Notes: a model not told the origin generated them from the sequence alone. 64,000 nucleotides of DNA from Labrys sp. KNU-23 (GCF_008330945.1 NZ_CP043489.1:186001-250000); one strand, 5' to 3'. Counted from the stretch's first letter, positions 19,561-28,082 are shown. Numbers and translations: made by a program.

Positions 19561-20087
19561 TCTTCAGCGAAACCCGCATCCCTGGCTGCTTCCTGATCAA
19601 GCCGGAACCGCGGCGTGATGATCGCGGCTTCTTCGCCAGGACCTATTGCCCGGACGAGTTCGCCGCGGCCGGCATCGTCTTTGCGCCTGTGCAGACCAAT
19701 CTCTCGCGCAACGACAAGGCCTTCACCCTGCGCGGCATGCATTTCCAGGATCCACCCCATGCCGAGGCCAAACTGGTCCAGGTGGCACGGGGCGCGATTC
19801 ATGATGTCGTGGTCGATCTCAGGCCGGCCAGTCCGGCTTTTCGTCAATGGATCGGCGCCGAGCTGAGCGCCGACAACCTTCACCAGCTCCATATTCCCGA
19901 AGGCTGCGCCCACGGCTTCCTGACGCTCCAAGCAGGAACGGACGTGCTGTACGGCATGGGTCGCAAATATGTTCCCGGCCATGCCCGCGGCTATCGCTAT
20001 GACGACCCGGCCTTCGCCATCGAATGGCCCCGTCCACCGGCGGTGATCGCACCGGCAGACGAGGCCTGGCCGGCCTTCGGGGCTTGA
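19557..20087 (+). CDS. dTDP-4-dehydrorhamnose 3,5-epimerase family protein (NDP-sugar epimerase)
   Basis: A 176-residue RmlC-like cupin. It shows RRDDRGFFARTYCPDEF, QTNLSRNDKAFTLRGMHFQ with the catalytic His region, and EGCAHGFLTL. GTG start at 19557 overlapping the methyltransferase stop (GTGA) makes it the last gene of the four-gene cassette. The family epimerises C3 and/or C5 of 4-keto-6-deoxy sugars. After C3 methylation it would be expected to set the C5 (and possibly C3) configuration. No 4-ketoreductase is visible nearby, so the final sugar is undefined. Confidence 0.88.
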   Translation: MIFSETRIPGCFLIKPEPRRDDRGFFARTYCPDEFAAAGIVFAPVQTNLSRNDKAFTLRGMHFQDPPHAEAKLVQVARGAIHDVVVDLRPASPAFRQWIGAELSADNLHQLHIPEGCAHGFLTLQAGTDVLYGMGRKYVPGHARGYRYDDPAFAIEWPRPPAVIAPADEAWPAFGA

Positions 20088-20127
20088 AAGACCGTCCGCC
20101 ACGCCTCCATCGCAGCAGGCGGCTCCA

Positions 20128-20625
20128 TTATTTCGCCTCGAAAGCCGGGTGATAGGCCACGTTTCCGTGCGGCGTATCGGCCCCAAAGGGCAGGCACTGG
20201 AAATAGACCGGCGGCAGGCCGGAAAGGCAGAGCTGCGCGTCGTTCTTGAAGCCGAAGCGGCCGTAATAGGCAGGATTCCCCACCACGACGCAGCCTTCCG
20301 CCTTTTGCCGGCGAAGATGGGCCAGCCCTGCCTCGATCAGTGTATGCCCGATACCGCTTTTCTGGCGGTCCGGCCGCACCGATACGGGTCCCAGCCCGTA
20401 CCAATGCTGGAAAGCGCCCTCGATGGTGACGGGCGAGAAGGCGACATGACCGACGACTTCACCCTCTTCTTCCGCCACCAGGGACAAGGTCAAAGCTCCC
20501 TCAGCCCGCAGGGTGTCGACGATCGCCGCCTCCGTTTGACTGCTGTATGGCCTTCCGTCGAAGGCCGCCTTGGTAACCGCGCGGATGGCATCAATGTCAT
20601 CGGCACGTTCTGGTCGGATCTGCAT
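20128..20625 (-). CDS. GNAT-family N-acetyltransferase
   Basis: A 165-residue acetyltransferase. The acetyl-CoA-binding motif A is SVRPDRQKSGIGHTLIEAGL, and the strand before it is VGHVAFSPVTIEG. The tail (GNPAYYGRFGFKNDAQL and PFGADTPHGNVAYHPAF) is typical of the YhbS-like branch. The substrate cannot be predicted. It is convergent with the sugar cassette and is followed upstream on the same strand by the YjhX-family gene 14 bases away, so the two may be co-transcribed. Confidence 0.88.
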   Translation of the reverse strand: MQIRPERADDIDAIRAVTKAAFDGRPYSSQTEAAIVDTLRAEGALTLSLVAEEEGEVVGHVAFSPVTIEGAFQHWYGLGPVSVRPDRQKSGIGHTLIEAGLAHLRRQKAEGCVVVGNPAYYGRFGFKNDAQLCLSGLPPVYFQCLPFGADTPHGNVAYHPAFEAK

Positions 20626-20639
20626 GGTCTTTCCTTTGT

Positions 20640-20897
20640 TCAGCGATTATCGGCCTGCGCGCGCACGCTCTCCCGCCCCTTGCGCGAAATGCGGTAGGGA
20701 CCGGAGGCATGGGATTCGATCAGCCTCTTGCGGTGGAGTTTGCCGAATGTCTCCAGCGTGCAGTCGGCCAGACGATGGCCGTCACGCGTGAAGCAGTCGA
20801 CATGGTGGATGCGGCCGTTATCGCCGCGGTGATGACGGATATGGCCGCCCTGGGCCAGCACGTGCAGCACACGCTGCTCGCCCCGCGAAATGTTCAT
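20640..20897 (-). CDS. YjhX-family protein (UPF0386, toxin-like)
   Basis: An 85-residue protein starting at 20897 ([18 protein letters not shown]). It keeps the family pattern: [25 protein letters not shown] and, at the C-terminus, [19 protein letters not shown]. Longer starts on this frame add low-quality sequence and are rejected. E. coli YjhX has been described as the toxin of a pair with YjhQ, a GNAT acetyltransferase. The gene 14 bases downstream here encodes a GNAT acetyltransferase of the YhbS/YjhQ-like branch, so the pair may be conserved. Activity is not demonstrated by sequence. Confidence 0.85.
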   Translation of the reverse strand: MNISRGEQRVLHVLAQGGHIRHHRGDNGRIHHVDCFTRDGHRLADCTLETFGKLHRKRLIESHASGPYRISRKGRESVRAQADNR

Positions 20898-21293
20898 GAT
20901 GGTAGAGCCTGTCGCAGAAACCATGACAAGCATCGCCCGCGCACTCGACCGACCCGGCCGGAGTGCCTCGCAATGCTTTCTCATGTCTCGTCAAATCGAG
21001 ACGGTCAGCGGTTTCCCACAAGCTCTGACATAAAACCTTCCGCTTAAATCAGCAGGCCGTGATCGCTTAGTTCGGCATCGGTCCGATGTCAATCCGATCC
21101 GGCCACGCCGGTCATCCCAGCCCGCCAAGACATCGGGCCGCCCGTATGTCGGCTTCGACAAGGGACGCCCCCCGCGGGAGGAACTGCAGCTTTTCTGGCA
21201 CCAATGGAGGCGAGGGCCTGAAACGGCTTCGCCGTGGAACCCCACGCCTCCGTGCGCATTTCATTTGGGGAGCGACTGTCCGGGAACACTCAA
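20898..21293. other. Non-coding stretch between yjhX-like gene and small unknown gene
   Basis: About 400 bases with no convincing reading frame on either strand. It must hold the promoter for the minus-strand yjhX-like gene. I see no strong terminator, repeat or RNA gene in it. Confidence 0.5.
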
Positions 21294-21506
21294 ATGACCC
21301 AGTTCGTCATCATGAAACGCCGCGGCGCTCATGTCGAGCCGCTGTCGGAGGCATCGATTTTCGACGACCTTGTCGAGGCGGAGATTTGGGCGGCCACCTA
21401 TCTGGAAGGCGATCCGGCCCTGTTCGATCAAAGCCTCGATTCGATCGAAGTACACAGGCAGGAGCCGCAACTGGCAACACGCCAAGTGGCGTCGGGCAAG
21501 CGCTAA
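21294..21506 (+). CDS. Small hypothetical protein
   Basis: A 70-residue frame starting MTQFVIMKRRGAHVEP and ending QVASGKR. The middle is acidic (EASIFDDLVEAEIWAATYLEGD), and codon use has the GC-rich third positions of the chromosome. No family recognised; no signal peptide or membrane segment. It ends 44 bases before the left attachment repeat of the island, so it belongs to the chromosomal flank. Reality as a gene is moderately supported by codon use only. Confidence 0.45.
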   Translation: MTQFVIMKRRGAHVEPLSEASIFDDLVEAEIWAATYLEGDPALFDQSLDSIEVHRQEPQLATRQVASGKR

Positions 21507-21550
21507 ATAAAAGCGCTCGCGCAGAGACTGTTCCAACTGACTGAGTTCAT

Positions 21551-21567
21551 TGGTGGGCGGTGACGGG
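21551..21567. repeat. attL-type 17-bp direct repeat (displaced tRNA-Val 3' end)
   Basis: TGGTGGGCGGTGACGGG, identical to 30161-30177, with different bases on both sides of the match. On the minus strand it reads as the last 17 nucleotides of tRNA-Val including CCA, without the rest of a tRNA. This is the expected scar of integrase-mediated insertion into the tRNA 3' end. Confidence 0.88.
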
Positions 21568-21792
21568 GCGCCTACCATCATCCGTAAAGACTACAAGGCC
21601 AAGGGTCCAACAGCGGGTCGGCGGACAGAATGTCTCACCTCAGTGCCTGCCCAGCTAGCAAACGAATTTTCATAGCGCAAGACCGTGTCCAACGATTTCA
21701 GGCCTGCTAGTAGACGGCACCGTGTGCATGCCATTGTTTTGAATTGGCGATTCTCTTAAAGCGTTTATTACCAGAGATCGTGAGGAGGCCAC

Positions 21793-24700
21793 ATGAAGTG
21801 GATTAGAGCTTCCGATTTAGAAAGATGGTCAGCTACTGTCGCCGCGAGAGACTCCATGGCTGCCATGGTCAGTGATCTAATCCGAGCTTCTGCTCCAGAA
21901 ATTAAGGCCGTTAGGTTCCCAAGCGGTGATAAAGGGCAAGTTCGTGGTTTTGACGGTTGGCTTGAGTCTACTGGTATGCCGCCTTACGTACCCGACGGAA
22001 CCTCAATTTGGGAATTCGGTGTCGCCGGTGAAAAGCCAGCTAAGGCTTTAGAAGATTATAACAAGCGCGTTAGACAAACTGGAAAAGAGCTGCGCAATGC
22101 GATTACGTTTGTGTTCGTTTCCCCGGCAACATGGGATGCGCCTCAGTTAAAATTGCAAGACTGGGTAAAAGAGCGCAAAAACGAAAAATATTGGAAAGAT
22201 GTATGCTACATTGATGGAAGTCAACTTGAAGACTGGTTGTATCAATGCCCATCAGTAGCGGCATACTACGCTGCAGAGATGGGTTTGCGCCCATTGGAGG
22301 GAGTCTGCAGCGCCGATGAATTTTGGAATGAATACGCTTCTCGCTTTAAAACTAAGCTGTCAGAGGAAGTTGTTCTTGCCGGTCGAACGAAACAGGCATC
22401 TGCTTTCCTACAATCCGCGCTCGGAACCCCTGGCTCTATAGAGTTAGCAGCCGATTCACCAGATGAAGTTATTGCATTCGCAATCGCTGCTGTACGGAAA
22501 TCTGACCCAGAAACGCGATTGTTTTTAGAGGACCGTATATTAATACCAAGCACTGAGCATGCTGCCAGGTTCTTTTCGACCTTTAATAATCTAGTTTATT
22601 TTCCCCGTTCCCAGGCCAACACGCTCTCAGGCTTGTTGTCAACCAAGGGACCCACTCTAGTGTCAAAAGGAAGAGACCAACGCAGCAGGAAGGAAGAAAG
22701 GCTGGAACGGCCCTCGACATCCGAATTTGCTGCGGGAATAGAAACAATGGGATTGGAGCGGGATGCCGCCTACGCCTTAGCTCAGCAAGCAGGTCGCAGC
22801 ATTACCGTGTTGGCCAGACGCTACCCGCGTGGAAATGTACAAAGACCGGAATGGCAAAATGCCGGACAAACTCTCATACCAGCTGTGATGGCAGGTGGAT
22901 GGGATGGAAGCAATGTCTCCGATCAGCGTGTCATTGCAGGCCTAACCATCGACTCCGATTACGACAGTCTTGATCGCGCCTTAAGACGAATGGCCCAACT
23001 GCAAGACCCGCCAATAGATATGGAGGGTTCAGTTTGGAAAATTAGAGCACCTGTTGATGCTTTTGTACATCTCGGACATCTATTCGGAGCGAATGACTTT
23101 AAGAAATTAAGCGATGCCGCGATCACAGTATTTTCCCAAATTGATGATCCTCTTGATGCTAACGCTCCATTTGTTGTACCGAGTGAGAGGTTAGTTAGGC
23201 ACAGCAGTTGGTTAAGGGATGGCTTGGCAAACACATTGCTGCAGATCGCGGTATTGCATGAGCAAGCCGAAATCAATGTTCCCGGCCTTAACCCCCAACA
23301 ATGGGTAAACAATCTAATTTCTTCATTGCCCGGGCTAAGAGATAATCATAGATTAATTTCGAGCCTTAAAGACGAACTTTGGTTACTAATGGAGGCGGCT
23401 CCTCACCCTTTGTTGGAAGCCCTTGAGCATTTGCTTGAGGGGGATAAAACAGAAATACAGGCACTATTCTCTAAAGAACAAGGTTTGTTTTCACCGACGA
23501 GCCCACACAATTACATTCTATGGGCTTTAGAAACCCTCGCTTGGGATCCTGAATTTTTTGAGCGGGCTACTATTGCAATAGCCAAGCTCGCTTTGATGGA
23601 TACAGGAAGCTATATTTCCAATCGCCCCGTTGATAGCCTACGAGCGATTTTTCTTCCCTGGCACCCGAATACTAACGCGAGCCTTTCTCTAAGAAATGCA
23701 GTTTTGCACCGTATTGTAGACCTCCTACCGACCGTTGGATGGACTCTTTCGCTGCTTCTTCTGCCAAAAGCGCATGACACAAGCTCGCTAACTCGCAAAC
23801 CTCGATTCCGCGAGGCTGGGGCATCACAAGTCGAAGTTCTTACTAATGGCCAAGTGTGGCAGGCTCAGGCATTTGTCATTGAAATTGTGCTTGGCCAAAT
23901 TGGCGACAGTGGTTCGCGATGGGTGCAGGTTATTAGGTGTCTCGATCAATGGACGCCACAGCAACAACTAGGGGCGCTGGAACAACTCGACAAGTGGATT
24001 GCCACACATCTGGACCAAAGGGATGTTGTCTGGTCGGCCTTAAACGACCTTGCTAACAAACATAACGCCTTCGCCGATGCAGAATGGGCGCTCACTAAGG
24101 ATGTACAGCAAGCACTCGAAGGCCTCGTCGTAAAGCACGAATCCACAGATGCCGTTCGTCGGTCGCTTTGGCTGTTTGATAGCTGGCTGCCTCAGATGGG
24201 GAGCAAGTTTGAGGAGAACGAAGCACTGGCCAATGGAGCAAGAAGTGACGCAGTTCGGGACGTCATAGCTGATCGGGGGACGGAAGGTCTCTTAGAACTC
24301 GCGACCCTAGCCAAAGAGCCGGGGCTGGTCGGATTATTTGCTGCGGATCACGCGAAAGAGCTGGTTGAAATCGCATTCTGGATCGAACACGCCCTACTGG
24401 AGCAAACAGAAAACAGTCGTCTTTTCATAATCTCACTTTCCGCAAAGGCTCTACAGCGCTCTCCAACAGAATGGCAGCAGTTGATTACGGACAGGCACAA
24501 GGAGGGGTACCTATCAGACGACAACCTTCCACAGTTGCTCCTGGGCTGGCCAGATGGTGTTGATACCTGGAACTTTGTGAAGGGCTTCGGTGAAGCCGTT
24601 GAGGCAGAATACTGGAAGCAGAAAAGGCCATTTGCACTGACCGGTTCTCACGAAGAGCTGCTGGAAGGTGTCAATTCATATATGAGAGTTGGCCGATTTC

Positions 24701-25548
24701 AGGCGTCACTTTCTGCATCTCACCGCCGCACTGCAGAGTTACCTACAGATGTGATCACCCATATTCTCAAATCGCTTATCCAAGAATTAAATACCAATAT
24801 TGACCAAGCTCAATTAACGCAACATTTTGTTGATATCTTTTTTAATGAATTGGATAAACGTAGCGACATACATCAGAACGAAATAGCAAGACTTGAATAT
24901 GTATATTTTCCATTACTAAGGGATAGAAAGCGAAAATTTGCTATCCATCAACTTATGGCAACAGATCCGGAATTCTACATTTCTCTGATTACATCCATTT
25001 TTCGTGCCGCAGGAGAGCAAGAAGAAAAGGCTACGGTCTCGGAGGAACGTACGGAAGGTCAAAGAGCCAAATGGAGTCTAGACTACCGTCTCCTATCACA
25101 ATTCAGCACCCTGCCCGGAGCCGACGGAGACGGTGTCGAGTTTGACACATTGATGCAGTGGATATCCGCCGTAAGGGCACTTGGAGAAAAATCAGACCGG
25201 AAGGAGGTTACGGATATCTACATCGGACACCTGCTCGCTCACGCGCCGCCAGATCCTGATGGAGCCTGGCCCCACAAGTCAGTCAGACGCGTGGTTGAGC
25301 AGTTGAATGCTCCTAGTGTTGAACGAGGTATCGCGACGGAGCGCTTCAACATGCGTGGCGTGTACACAAAGAGCATGACAGAGGGCGGCGAGCAAGAACG
25401 AGAACTTGCTACTAGGTATCGCAACTGGGCGAAGACTTCGGACACTTATCCTCGAACAGCCCGCCTATTGGAACGAATCGCGGAGGGCTACGACCACGAG
25501 GCGAAGGACGCTGATCAGAAATCGAACCTTGACAGACTTCGATACTGA
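21793..25548 (+). CDS. Large (1251 aa) putative defence protein: PD-(D/E)xK-like N-terminus plus STAND-like body
   Basis: Main cargo of the island, with a strong ribosome site (GAGGAGG) before the ATG. Residues 45-160 resemble a restriction-endonuclease fold: GFDGWLES (Asp54), SIWEFG (Glu74), then Lys81/Lys84 and KALEDYNKR. The downstream core is TFVFVSPATW, WKDVCYIDG and LEDWL. Residues 195-345 have the layout of an AAA/STAND domain with a trailing helical bundle (MGLERDAAYALAQQAGRSITVLARR), but I find no Walker A; the equivalent place reads SALGTPGSIELAADS. The rest is helical-repeat-like. The C-terminus has GGEQERELATRYRNWA and PRTARLLERIAEGYDHEA. No transmembrane segment. I recall similar large uncharacterised proteins in defence islands but cannot name a family. 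Function is inferred. Confidence 0.8.
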   Translation: MKWIRASDLERWSATVAARDSMAAMVSDLIRASAPEIKAVRFPSGDKGQVRGFDGWLESTGMPPYVPDGTSIWEFGVAGEKPAKALEDYNKRVRQTGKELRNAITFVFVSPATWDAPQLKLQDWVKERKNEKYWKDVCYIDGSQLEDWLYQCPSVAAYYAAEMGLRPLEGVCSADEFWNEYASRFKTKLSEEVVLAGRTKQASAFLQSALGTPGSIELAADSPDEVIAFAIAAVRKSDPETRLFLEDRILIPSTEHAARFFSTFNNLVYFPRSQANTLSGLLSTKGPTLVSKGRDQRSRKEERLERPSTSEFAAGIETMGLERDAAYALAQQAGRSITVLARRYPRGNVQRPEWQNAGQTLIPAVMAGGWDGSNVSDQRVIAGLTIDSDYDSLDRALRRMAQLQDPPIDMEGSVWKIRAPVDAFVHLGHLFGANDFKKLSDAAITVFSQIDDPLDANAPFVVPSERLVRHSSWLRDGLANTLLQIAVLHEQAEINVPGLNPQQWVNNLISSLPGLRDNHRLISSLKDELWLLMEAAPHPLLEALEHLLEGDKTEIQALFSKEQGLFSPTSPHNYILWALETLAWDPEFFERATIAIAKLALMDTGSYISNRPVDSLRAIFLPWHPNTNASLSLRNAVLHRIVDLLPTVGWTLSLLLLPKAHDTSSLTRKPRFREAGASQVEVLTNGQVWQAQAFVIEIVLGQIGDSGSRWVQVIRCLDQWTPQQQLGALEQLDKWIATHLDQRDVVWSALNDLANKHNAFADAEWALTKDVQQALEGLVVKHESTDAVRRSLWLFDSWLPQMGSKFEENEALANGARSDAVRDVIADRGTEGLLELATLAKEPGLVGLFAADHAKELVEIAFWIEHALLEQTENSRLFIISLSAKALQRSPTEWQQLITDRHKEGYLSDDNLPQLLLGWPDGVDTWNFVKGFGEAVEAEYWKQKRPFALTGSHEELLEGVNSYMRVGRFQASLSASHRRTAELPTDVITHILKSLIQELNTNIDQAQLTQHFVDIFFNELDKRSDIHQNEIARLEYVYFPLLRDRKRKFAIHQLMATDPEFYISLITSIFRAAGEQEEKATVSEERTEGQRAKWSLDYRLLSQFSTLPGADGDGVEFDTLMQWISAVRALGEKSDRKEVTDIYIGHLLAHAPPDPDGAWPHKSVRRVVEQLNAPSVERGIATERFNMRGVYTKSMTEGGEQERELATRYRNWAKTSDTYPRTARLLERIAEGYDHEAKDADQKSNLDRLRY

Positions 25549-25565
25549 CGCGCCTGGGTAGCGCC

Positions 25566-25841
25566 ATGCTAAAAATTTCACAAAATTTTTCGCGAGCCTA
25601 TCTACGGAGATGGGAGAGCCGGATTCCCCCCTTACTCCCTGCCTTAAACTCCAAGCAACCATCGACAACGGAAAACGGGACTGAAAAAGAACAGCCACTA
25701 GAGCTGTTGCGTGATGCTGAAAGAACCAAGGTCACTAACCGCGTAGGTATGATTTCCAACATCGTGTTCTACGGCGAGCCTGCTTCCTATGTGGAACAAG
25801 AAGATGGCACTACAGTACCGCTCACTATGTCTCTCAGGTAA
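25566..25841 (+). CDS. Doubtful small open frame after the large island gene
   Basis: A 91-residue frame beginning 17 bases after the large gene (MLKISQNFSRAYLRRWE) and ending YVEQEDGTTVPLTMSLR. No family recognised and no good ribosome site. The 3' part of the frame is imperfectly repeated about 130 bases downstream (LEQENGYVPTPISLG in one frame), which suggests decayed duplicated coding sequence. It may be a degenerate gene rather than an active one. Confidence 0.25.
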   Translation: MLKISQNFSRAYLRRWESRIPPLLPALNSKQPSTTENGTEKEQPLELLRDAERTKVTNRVGMISNIVFYGEPASYVEQEDGTTVPLTMSLR

Positions 25842-25970
25842 TGCTCTGAATGAGAAAAAGCGACGAGAACCGATACCAAGAGCGATTTGGCGTATCGGTT
25901 TCAGAGATAGAACAAAGATTTGGAACAAGAAAATGGATACGTACCAACTCCTATATCTCTAGGTAATACC
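25788..25970. repeat. Imperfect direct repeat pair flanking a perfect 9-bp inverted repeat
   Basis: Bases 25788-25846 and 25918-25970 are diverged copies, both reading tggaacaagaa, then gtacc, then tctc and aggtaat with indels. Between them AACCGATAC (25868-25876) and GTATCGGTT (25892-25900) form a perfect 9-bp stem with a 15-base loop. The inner loop can pair further (CCAA with TTGG). It may be a recombination site, a decayed duplication or both. Confidence 0.5.
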
Positions 25971-26066
25971 ATTATAATTATGTATACATAGGTATATGTA
26001 GATATTAATATATGAATTAAATCTATTATGTCCTACATATACCAAATCTCCACCATTGACAGGTAT

Positions 26067-26178
26067 GACCATTAGGGTATGGTCTATCGTACACACCAAA
26101 TTCCGCCACCAGAGATGTCCATAAGGGTTGACATTGATCAACGTACAGATATATCAACGTACATAACCTTAACGTACA
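26067..26178 (+). promoter_or_regulatory. Iteron and inverted-repeat region upstream of the serine recombinase (res/operator-like)
   Basis: AACGTACA occurs three times at 26140, 26156 and 26171, spaced 16 and 15 bases. The first two are part of an 11-base repeat, ATCAACGTACA. GACCAT (26067-26072) and ATGGTC (26079-26084) form an inverted repeat. TTGACA at 26128-26133 could be a -35 element, with the iterons covering the promoter. The spacing of one and a half helical turns suits cooperative binding by a recombinase or regulator. The recombinase starts at 26195. Confidence 0.55.
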
Positions 26179-26194
26179 TCATGGATATATCGGT

Positions 26195-26827
26195 ATGGCT
26201 ACGGTCCTATATGCTCGCGTCTCTACAGCTGACCAAACCATTCAGCATCAGGAAGTTCAGGCCAGAAAGGCTGGCTATGAGATTGATACCGTCATCGCCG
26301 ATCATGGCTTGTCCGGTGTCAGCACCAAATTAGTAGAACGACCAGAGGGCAAGCGGCTTTTCGATATGCTCCGCAAAGGCGATATCTTGGTAGTGCGCTG
26401 GGTTGATCGCTTAGGCCGAAACTACAGGGATGTATGCGACACCATTCAGGAGTTCATGCGTAGAGGCGTGACCATCCGGACGGTCATCAACAGCATGACC
26501 TTTGATGGCGCAACTACGGATCCGATTCAACAAGCGGTAAGGGATGCTCTCATAGCGTTCATGGCAGCAACGGCTCAGGCACAGGCCGAAGCCACGAAGG
26601 AAGCCCAGAAGGCTGGTATCGAGCACGCCAAAAGTAGAGAAGATAAGTACCGAGGACGGAAGCCGACCTATGATCGTAAACAGTATCAGACGGTACAGGA
26701 TATGTTTGCTAAAGGCGACGGAGCATCCGCTATTGCCAAAGCCACTAACCTGACCCGGCAAACCATCTTGAGGATCAGGAACGCCCCGGATCAAGCGGAG
26801 GCGACGCTTGCGGCTTGGGGCATGTGA
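26195..26827 (+). CDS. Serine recombinase (resolvase/invertase family)
   Basis: A 210-residue site-specific recombinase. The catalytic domain starts VLYARVSTADQTIQHQ with the nucleophile Ser10 and contains VIADHGLSGVST and VVRWVDRLGRNYRDV with the active-site arginines. The long E-helix region contains AFMAATAQAQAEATKEAQKAG, and the C-terminal helix-turn-helix reads GDGASAIAKATNLTRQTILRIR. It could resolve or invert DNA in the island; candidate sites are the repeats just upstream. Length is typical of small resolvases/invertases (about 180-210). A second recombinase in so small an island is unusual. Confidence 0.9.
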   Translation: MATVLYARVSTADQTIQHQEVQARKAGYEIDTVIADHGLSGVSTKLVERPEGKRLFDMLRKGDILVVRWVDRLGRNYRDVCDTIQEFMRRGVTIRTVINSMTFDGATTDPIQQAVRDALIAFMAATAQAQAEATKEAQKAGIEHAKSREDKYRGRKPTYDRKQYQTVQDMFAKGDGASAIAKATNLTRQTILRIRNAPDQAEATLAAWGM

Positions 26828-27032
26828 GGCGGACGAACCAACAGCCCCGCAAATCGCCTGGGAAAGCCACTGACGGCAATTTCAGCATTTGCGCACCTTC
26901 CCTCCCACGTGAAGGCAAAGCCTTGCCTGCGGCGGCCTAAAACCTAAATCCACCGCAGCGCCGCTCAGAAAGCACGTCGCCTCGACAAGGCATCTATTTG
27001 TTTTTTTGGAAAATAGCCGTTATCTGCGAATG

Positions 27033-28082
27033 TCACACACGCCGCGCAAGAACTGCAGCACTCAATACCTTAGCATTCACTCCATCCTCATAAGCTTTCT
27101 TCGTACCTTCACTATCCATCAACTCAAACCAATGCAAATCTTCCTCAGATTTCCCGTCCATATTCTTTATTTTTTTAACAACGCTCTTCTCATATTTATC
27201 AAAATCTAACGGGATATCTGTTTCATATCCATCGACTTTTCCCTTACAGAAATTCGCAATTTCTCTCTCAAAAAAATCTATAGTCTTGCCATTTCGGCTC
27301 AAAAACCGAATATCAAAATATGTCTTAATTAAAAATCTTCTCCCCATGGCCTGTGTATCTGAGCTATCTTCTCCGTATTTATTTCTAATCATTTTAAGTC
27401 CCCAGGAGAGATAACTTTCGTACAACTCCTTAATTCCTGATGATTTATCAAGTTCGACAAAAAATTCTTTCATGAAACGAGGATTATTAAAATCATTCAT
27501 AACCTCACGAAACGTTTTTTGTACATTATTTAAAATAAAATCGGCACCGAATTCAATTATGTTAGATTTTGTATAAGAGTCATAGTTCTTTATCCTTCTT
27601 TCCAATGCCTTTCGTGTTCCAATTGAGACTTCACCTTGCACTATTTCCGTTATTGAATCGCTCCAAAGTCCCTCTTCAACATTCATCAATTCAGAAGATA
27701 CATAATACAATACAAATGGCTGGATATCGTTCATAGATCCAGCAGCGGACGATCTAGAATGCGTCTCATACTTAAGTCCCATTAATCTCTGTTCCCACAT
27801 GGGCAGCTTGGGACGCATACCCTGCCCGTAGGCTTCTGAAATCATTGCTAGCGTTTTCCCGCCATATGCACTGCGGCAATGAGCGATAGCTGCTTGAATA
27901 ACATTGGGAGGCGCCTGAACCGTATTAAACGAAGCGACGTGATTTGCCTCTTCGACCGACGCCCCAGCAGCGATGCCACCAAGGAACACATACGACCGAA
28001 CAGATTCGGCTCCCCGCCGGGTATTGCTCTTGAAGAACATATACCCCCCACCCGCAACTAGCAGCAGCAGAACGATTTCCAT
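27033..28082 (-). CDS. Membrane-anchored protein of unknown function (island cargo)
   Basis: A 349-residue protein starting at 28082 (MEIVLLLLVAGGGYMFFKS), one N-terminal membrane helix (about residues 2-17) and no cleavage motif, so an N-terminally anchored cytoplasmic protein is likely. The rest is charged and helical, with AT-rich codons unlike the chromosome. Segments include VRSYVFLGGIAAGASVEEANH, MWEQRLMGLKYETHS and a lysine-rich C-terminal half. No enzymatic motif recognised. It is divergent from the XRE regulator with 125 bases between them. Longer starts to 28139 are possible but have no better ribosome site. Confidence 0.7.
   Translation of the reverse strand: MEIVLLLLVAGGGYMFFKSNTRRGAESVRSYVFLGGIAAGASVEEANHVASFNTVQAPPNVIQAAIAHCRSAYGGKTLAMISEAYGQGMRPKLPMWEQRLMGLKYETHSRSSAAGSMNDIQPFVLYYVSSELMNVEEGLWSDSITEIVQGEVSIGTRKALERRIKNYDSYTKSNIIEFGADFILNNVQKTFREVMNDFNNPRFMKEFFVELDKSSGIKELYESYLSWGLKMIRNKYGEDSSDTQAMGRRFLIKTYFDIRFLSRNGKTIDFFEREIANFCKGKVDGYETDIPLDFDKYEKSVVKKIKNMDGKSEEDLHWFELMDSEGTKKAYEDGVNAKVLSAAVLARRV

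Noticed and set aside
21551..21567. A second tRNA-Val gene at the left island end
   Set aside because: Only the last 17 nucleotides of the tRNA are present; the D-, anticodon- and most of the T-arm are missing, so it is an attachment scar.
22372..22460. Possible Walker A in the 1251-aa protein (ALGTPGS)
   Set aside because: No lysine follows the glycine-rich turn and no GxxxxGK[ST] pattern is present anywhere in the first 400 residues.
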